DNA of 11,356 bases, from assembly GCA_946886085.1 (NCBI GenBank), contig CAMPHX010000017.1, positions 1 through 11,356 of the forward strand, read 5' to 3'. Below, piece after piece: positions 9,801 through 11,356 of this stretch (positions within the stretch are counted from its first letter, which is position 1; every line of letters starts with the position of its first letter). Both the position numbers and the translations under genes were made by a program. Origin of the DNA: an uncultured Flavobacteriales bacterium. Its GTDB lineage: Bacteria; Bacteroidota; Bacteroidia; Flavobacteriales; Vicingaceae. The notes under the pieces were generated by a model. That model saw only the letters and a list, made by a program, of their open reading frames with translations, was not told the origin of the DNA and did no database searches.

Positions 9801-10094
9801 GTTGATAGAAATATGGAATATGTTCACATGAAAGACATGAGAGCAGCAGGTTTTGAACCAATTAATGTGTTCTCTGGCTACCGTTATCAAGATGGGTTGA
9901 GTTATTATGAAAGCACCAAAGATGCGGCTACCAACTTCTTTTTTGATTACTTACCCAAAGGTACTTATGTGTTTGAATATCCTTTGAGAGTAAATATGAG
10001 TGGTGATTTTTCTAATGGAATTACAAGTATTCAGTGCATGTATGCTCCTGAGTTTACTTCTCATTCAGAAGGAATTAGGGTGTTGGTGAAGTGA
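3882..10094 (+). CDS. Alpha-2-macroglobulin family lipoprotein with intact thioester
   Basis: A 2070-aa envelope protein of the bacterial alpha-2-macroglobulin (YfhM/YfaS-like) family, expected to trap proteases covalently after bait cleavage. The N-terminus is a lipoprotein signal with lipid Cys24 (FLIQC), followed by an acidic SDDEN (31-35). Residues about 40-400 are mostly helical and charged, as in other Bacteroidota members. A macroglobulin/MG2 segment carries TDRAIYRPGQT (619-629). A Tyr/Trp-rich stretch (1145-1205) and a charged, Ser/Lys/Glu/Asp-rich linker (1213-1287) precede the conserved block RSNFNETAFFYP (1288-1299) that opens the A2M domain. The thioester is CAEQ (Cys1520-Gln1523), in YPYECAEQTFSRFY. 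A helical thioester domain follows, including GGWTWFKGMPESRYIT, and then a C-terminal bMG10-like domain (from about 1978: AAGFEP, LPKGTYVFEY). The frame is uninterrupted and ends in tandem stops TGA-TAA. In E. coli, yfhM neighbours pbpC; here the downstream neighbour is unrelated. Confidence 0.93.
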   Translation: MQKLTSKFSYILLVAFISTFLIQCSSPTSVSDDENTRQPVLVYAKGDVYKAEWKKVDSLEQNGLTKSALTEVENIAKKAAAENNHEQIVKTLIVKAKLQSYVEENAFVNTLNELDSVAKAAEYPLNPMLHSIIGELYWMYYQNNRWKFYNRSATTNFENNDIATWDLKKITTETIKHYQLSIKNIDSLKRTPIETFDEIIIHKNGRKYRPTLYDFLAHRAIDFFMNEEPSITKPVYEFALDDSSYIMPFPTFSKLKISSKDSLSLKYYALQTLQNLTNININDTNPSALIDVELKRLKFVKSHAAFDNADTLYYEALSKLYLRFPEDTSTAEVVYEMVKVYQARGNVFNPNEPEKYKWDLQTAMNMCKNAIKKYPNTYGTDLCKQLENELNKKSLNVKTETANIPNEPLKALISYKNLDTVFHKLVKVDYDDLKKWNENNDSEKRLEKLLASKLIKEWRTTLVNDGDLREHSGEIKIDALEKGFYVLLTSTTNAFHFNKEAVAISPFWVSNISYLTRRNTNESIEFFVMNRNTGKPLQGVSAKLYYQKYNYTFRNYEWKTLTTKTTDANGFFSVGSSKEYRNFYVDFSKGDDRLNTEDSYYQYHYYEDNKTQTSTIFFTDRAIYRPGQTVYFKGIVLETDANKNNKIKTNFRSTVTFYDVNNQKVADLKLTTNEYGTFSGSFVAPNNGLNGQMYISDSYGSKYISVEEYKRPKFEVKFEPIKGTYKLEENVNVVGNAKTYSGAALDEATVSYRVVRNASFPYWCYYRWGYWPQSAEMEITNGTTTSDDNGEFKIDFIAKADKSVNKKYSPTYSYTVYADVTDINGETHSSTTYVRVGYKALNINIGISDKINKNDMDTISFTTTNLNGEFEAAAGNVKIWSLKMPSKIYKKRYWSKGDVHLMSKNEFEKHFPMDEFEEENNVYKWEKSIKVYDHDFNTANKKSLRLFKLPEWSSGWYVIEAITKDKFGQEVKEIKYFNVFGEQEKHPSTNDITWFTPLKINGEPGEKAEFLIATAAKNVEILYEIEHKGKIVEQKRIPMSIAQQKISIPILEKYRGNFHVHFMMIKHNRHFNFTSTVTVPHTNKQLDIEFETFRNKLLPGQKEEWKLKIKGKKGEKVAAEMVAALYDASLDAFRPNYWGLNVHHYDYSQRYWQNNNGFSDKNAQLLAKDWNPYLYNQKAIYYDQLNWFGFNYYRYNYGYYKNSLYSVSATGDVMEEEVMLDAVTISENSPKGKVMSKKERSQSPNRSEKDDEDKNMDETTVSQTLAGGKKLAEQKQDNSGGLDEVKARSNFNETAFFYPHLETNEKGEIIIKFTIPEALTKWKFMGLAHTKDLKTGMIYEETVTQKDLMVYPNAPRFFRENDKMTFSTKITNLSEKDLEGEAKIFFYDALTMKPISDKILSGKDTQNFSTKKGKSTSINWQIAIPEGFGAITYKVIAKSGNFTDGEEMAIPVLTNRMLVTESLPLPVRGKGTTNFKFNKLLASGSSSTMKNHRLTLEFTSNPAWYAIQALPYLMEYPYECAEQTFSRFYANSIATHIANSNPKIKNVFESWKNSSPEAFLSNLEKNQELKALLLEETPWVLNAQNEGERKKRVGLLFDLNRMSNELGRAEMKLQQLQVSNGGWTWFKGMPESRYITQHIVTGMGHLDHLGVKNIRKDYKTWNMIQKAVLYLDNRVREDYEWLKKHNVDMTKDHLNYEIIQYLYARSYFLADVEISSRNKEAYNYYLKQANDFWLTKSRYMQGMIALALHRNGQPKTGIHTEQKIIASLKENAILHDELGMYWKDNISGYYWYQAPIETQALLIEAFDEVTNDAESVEAMKIWLLKQKQTQDWQTTKATTEACYALLLRGTDLLASDELVEIKVGNTIIDPKKMDDVKVEAGTGYFKTSWSKTEIKPEMGNITVTKKDEGVAWGAMYWQYFEQLDKITTHETPLKLSKKLFVQRNTDAGPVIELIKEGTTLKPGDKIKVRIELRVDRNMEYVHMKDMRAAGFEPINVFSGYRYQDGLSYYESTKDAATNFFFDYLPKGTYVFEYPLRVNMSGDFSNGITSIQCMYAPEFTSHSEGIRVLVK

Positions 10095-10097
10095 TAA

Positions 10098-10121
10098 GCC
10101 CCCTAATCCCCCGAAGGGGGA
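10098..10121. repeat. GC-rich intergenic palindrome (CCCCC-GAA-GGGGG)
   Basis: Directly after the macroglobulin stops lies GCCCCCTAATCCCCCGAAG followed by GGGGA. The tight hairpin pairs TCCCCC (10107-10112) with GGGGGA (10116-10121) across a GAA loop; the upstream CCCCC (10099-10103) could compete for the same G-run. This is far more GC-rich than its surroundings. Similar intergenic sequences are, from memory, dispersed in many copies in Bacteroidota genomes. No T-run follows directly, so it is not a textbook intrinsic terminator, although it may shield the 3' end of the transcript. Copy number in this genome cannot be judged from one window. Confidence 0.6.
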
Positions 10122-10149
10122 CTTTACCAACGCACAAAACCTATCTTTT

Positions 10150-10180
10150 CGTCATTCCTGTGCAGCGAGGAATCTCTTTT
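10150..10180. repeat. REP-like palindrome (GTCATTCCT ... AGGAATCTC)
   Basis: CGTCATTCCT and AGGAATCTC flank an 8-nt loop; the perfect arms are ATTCCT (10154-10159) and AGGAAT (10168-10173), followed by CTC and TTTT (10177-10180). The layout resembles the dispersed intergenic element of the form GTCATCCTGAG...GGATCTC that I recall from Bacteroidota and other genomes, so it is probably a degenerate REP-type copy. The T-run after the hairpin means it could also end transcription from the macroglobulin gene. Confidence 0.45.
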
Positions 10181-10194
10181 ATTTAACACCTAAC

Positions 10195-10217
10195 CACTCG
10201 ATCGGTTTTACCGAGTG
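10195..10217. repeat. Short palindrome CACTCG ... CGAGTG
   Basis: Perfect 6-bp arms CACTCG (10195-10200) and CGAGTG (10212-10217) enclose 11 nt. A competing hairpin, CGGT (10203-10206) with ACCG (10210-10213), overlaps the right arm, so two mutually exclusive folds are possible. A third copy of the ACTCG word occurs at 10245-10249. I assign no function; it may be another dispersed intergenic repeat. Confidence 0.35.
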
Positions 10218-10230
10218 AGTAATATTCGTT

Positions 10231-10245
10231 TTTGTTTTCAACAAA
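10231..10245. repeat. AT-rich hairpin TTTGTT-TTC-AACAAA
   Basis: Perfect 6-bp arms TTTGTT (10231-10236) and AACAAA (10240-10245) around a TTC loop. It is the fourth short palindrome in about 150 nt. It is weak thermodynamically and could be chance in AT-rich DNA. Confidence 0.25.
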
Positions 10246-10259
10246 CTCGTTAGCAACTA

Positions 10260-10295
10260 ATTTATTTGCAATAAATGTTTAAATAATTACATTTG
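10260..10295 (+). promoter_or_regulatory. Bacteroidota-type promoter with overlapping palindrome for the VOC gene
   Basis: A perfect match to the phylum's -7 consensus TAnnTTTG is present as TACATTTG (10288-10295), with a TTG -33 element at 10266-10268 and a 19-nt spacer, inside the usual 17-23 range. Transcription should start near 10300, giving a leader of about 20 nt before the ATG at 10320. The -33 box sits within a 17-bp palindrome, ATTTATT-TGC-AATAAAT (10260-10276), placed where a dimeric repressor could block the polymerase. The promoter match is strong; the operator role is inferred. Confidence 0.65.
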
Positions 10296-10319
10296 GTTTA
10301 AAATTAAATTGCCACGACA

Positions 10320-10697
10320 ATGCAAACAGAATTTATCCTTTACGTTGCTAACCAAGAAAAAAGCAAATATTTTTATGAGGAATTATTAAACCTAAAACCA
10401 TCATTGCATGTGCCGGGCATGACGGAGTTTCAACTTTCAGAAAGTACTAAATTGGGATTGATGCCTGAAAACGGCATTGCTAAAATTTTGGGAGATAATA
10501 CTCCTCATCCTAATATGGGAAATGGAATACCACGTTGTGAGTTGTATTTAAAAGTAAAAAATGCTGAAAATTACATCCAAAGAGGAATACAGCTAAGTGC
10601 AAAAATGATTAGTCCATTACAGCCAAGGGATTGGGGCGATAAAGTCGGTTACATTGCCGATGCAGACGGACATGTAATTGCTTTTGCAGAGGAATAA
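10320..10697 (+). CDS. VOC-fold (glyoxalase/bleomycin-resistance type) protein
   Basis: A 125-aa cytosolic protein with the length and layout of one VOC monomer, that is, two beta-alpha-beta-beta-beta modules. The first module runs from the opening strand FILYVANQEKSKYFYEELL (5-23) to about residue 60. The second begins at PRCELYLKVKNAENYI (71-86) and ends with the diagnostic SPLQPRDWGDKVGYIADADG plus HVIAFAE (98-124). Possible metal ligands are Glu74 and Glu124; there is no His at the usual ligand position in the first strand, so glyoxalase I activity should not be assumed. VOC proteins include lyases, dioxygenases and antibiotic-binding proteins, and I cannot choose among them. The ATG lies about 20 nt after a predicted transcription start. 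The gene has its own promoter and converges on the acetyltransferase gene with one base between the two stops. Confidence 0.85.
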   Translation: MQTEFILYVANQEKSKYFYEELLNLKPSLHVPGMTEFQLSESTKLGLMPENGIAKILGDNTPHPNMGNGIPRCELYLKVKNAENYIQRGIQLSAKMISPLQPRDWGDKVGYIADADGHVIAFAEE

Positions 10698-10698
10698 A

Positions 10699-11190
10699 TC
10701 AAATCTCTTTCTGATAAGAAATTACATCTAATGCCCTACCAAATTTAATTCCTATATTTTTAAGATGTCCGCATTTAAAATAGCCGCAACGTTCAAATAA
10801 TTTTAAACTTCCTACATTTTCTGAGGTGATTACCCCTACTAGGTTTTTTAGTCCTAAATTTTTAGCCTTTTTTTCCATAAAAGATAATACCTCAACACCA
10901 ATTTGTTTACCTGTAAATGCCGGTTTAATGTACAAAGTTACTTCGGCAGAAATATCGTAAGCTTCTTTTTTACGAAACTGCCCTAAATAACAAAACCCAG
11001 CAATTTTATCATCAAATAAAATAACAAAAGATTGATAAATTGGATGTCCTAAACAAAGTGTTTGTTCCATCTCCTGATCAGTAACAGCTTGTAAATGAAA
11101 AGTTGCTGTAGAATTTTCTACATAATAATTATAGATAGCCGTTACTTCTGCTAAATCCGATTTTTTAATAGGTTTGAAACTTACATTCAT
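10699..11190 (-). CDS. GNAT-family N-acetyltransferase, phosphinothricin-acetyltransferase-like
   Basis: A 163-aa soluble enzyme expected to move an acetyl group from acetyl-CoA to an amine. The GNAT order is visible: N-terminal strand VSFKPIKKSDLAEVTAIYNYYV (3-24), a central strand IAGFCYL (63-69), the catalytic-region strand SAEVTLYIKPAF (81-92) with Glu83 matching the Glu of the PAT subgroup, then the CoA loop TGKQIG (93-98), helix EVLSFMEKKAKNLG, ITSENVGSLKLFERCGY (121-137) and the PAT-like tail FGRALDVISYQKEI (150-163). The CoA loop departs from the Q/RxxGxG/A consensus: the first Gly is Gln96 and the leading Arg/Gln is Thr93, while Gly98 is kept. The chosen ATG (complement of 11188-11190) gives the full first strand. 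Substrate is unknown; amino-acid analogues or ribosomal-protein targets are possible for this subgroup. Confidence 0.87.
   Translation of the reverse strand: MNVSFKPIKKSDLAEVTAIYNYYVENSTATFHLQAVTDQEMEQTLCLGHPIYQSFVILFDDKIAGFCYLGQFRKKEAYDISAEVTLYIKPAFTGKQIGVEVLSFMEKKAKNLGLKNLVGVITSENVGSLKLFERCGYFKCGHLKNIGIKFGRALDVISYQKEI
10708..10721. terminator. Weak hairpin at the convergent gene ends (possible terminator)
   Basis: TTTCT (10708-10712) and AGAAA (10717-10721) pair around GATA, within the last codons of the acetyltransferase gene and just past the VOC stop. With only one base between the two stop codons, any terminator for either gene must lie inside the other coding region, and this is the only nearby stem I find. 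It is short and AT-rich, so support is weak. Confidence 0.2.
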
Positions 11191-11286
11191 ATGTTGATAT
11201 TTATTTTATTAAATCGGTCATAAGCAATATATCATGTTATCTTCATCACTGGTTGTGTGCTTTTGTACGTGGCTATTTCATACTGC

Positions 11287-11317
11287 CAAAAGTAAAATAA
11301 CTTTCTGAAAGTTTTAA
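11287..11317 (-). promoter_or_regulatory. Candidate promoter of the acetyltransferase gene with a palindrome in its spacer
   Basis: On the minus strand, TACTTTTG (complement of 11287-11294) matches the TAnnTTTG -7 element exactly. No TTG lies at the right distance; the nearest is a TTA (complement of 11315-11317) with a 20-nt spacer, so the -33 box is poor. A near-perfect palindrome, AACTTTC-T-GAAAGTT (11299-11313, 7-bp arms and one central base), fills the spacer, a typical place for a repressor or activator site. The leader would be about 90 nt. The remaining sequence, 11191-11286 and 11318-11356, shows nothing I can name. Confidence 0.4.
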
Positions 11318-11356
11318 CTGAATTATTCAATTTTATAACACCTATCTATGTAATAA

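Noticed and set aside
10107..10121. GC hairpin as an intrinsic terminator
   Set aside because: There is no T-run directly after the stem (ACTTTACC follows). It fits a dispersed intergenic palindrome better, though some termination cannot be excluded.
10095..10319. Repeats in the spacer as a CRISPR array
   Set aside because: The palindromes differ from each other in sequence and there is no regular repeat-spacer pattern or cas gene.

Overview
The window looks like chromosome from an AT-rich member of the Bacteroidota (Flavobacteriia- or Sphingobacteriia-like). The signs are strong A/T codon bias, start codons without Shine-Dalgarno sequences, a perfect Bacteroidota-type -7 element (TAnnTTTG) with a TTG -33 box upstream of one gene, an intergenic CCCCC-GAA-GGGGG palindrome of a kind I recall as common in these genomes, and Bacteroidota-style protein families. 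I see no insertion sequence, integrase, CRISPR array, tRNA or rRNA.

Left part (1-3781): a tight plus-strand operon for surface polysaccharide. It holds the 3' part of an outer-membrane beta-barrel gene of the Wzi-like type (start outside the window), then a WecA/MraY-family polyprenyl-phosphate sugar-1-phosphate transferase after a 2-nt gap, then a complete second Wzi-like barrel overlapping the transferase stop by ATGA. The two barrels are clear but diverged paralogues. The transferase would start a lipid-linked glycan at the inner membrane, and the barrels are plausible outer-membrane factors for assembling or holding it; the link is inferred from gene order.

Middle (3782-10094): a 100-nt spacer with two nested inverted repeats, the outer of which pairs with the start codon, followed by a very large (2070 aa) alpha-2-macroglobulin-family lipoprotein with an intact CAEQ thioester motif and a charged, bait-like linker. 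It would act as an envelope protease trap. No pbpC-type penicillin-binding protein lies next to it on the downstream side.

Right part (10095-11356): a 225-nt spacer holding several unrelated short palindromes and a good promoter, then a small VOC-fold protein (plus strand) and a GNAT acetyltransferase (minus strand). These two converge with a single base between their stop codons. Each has a palindrome overlapping its predicted promoter. The last 166 nt hold the upstream region of the acetyltransferase and no other gene.

Most of the window is recognisable. I do not see a clearly new multi-gene system. The best leads are the start-codon-sequestering nested repeat before the macroglobulin gene, the Wzi-WecA-Wzi sandwich, and the macroglobulin's bait-like linker.
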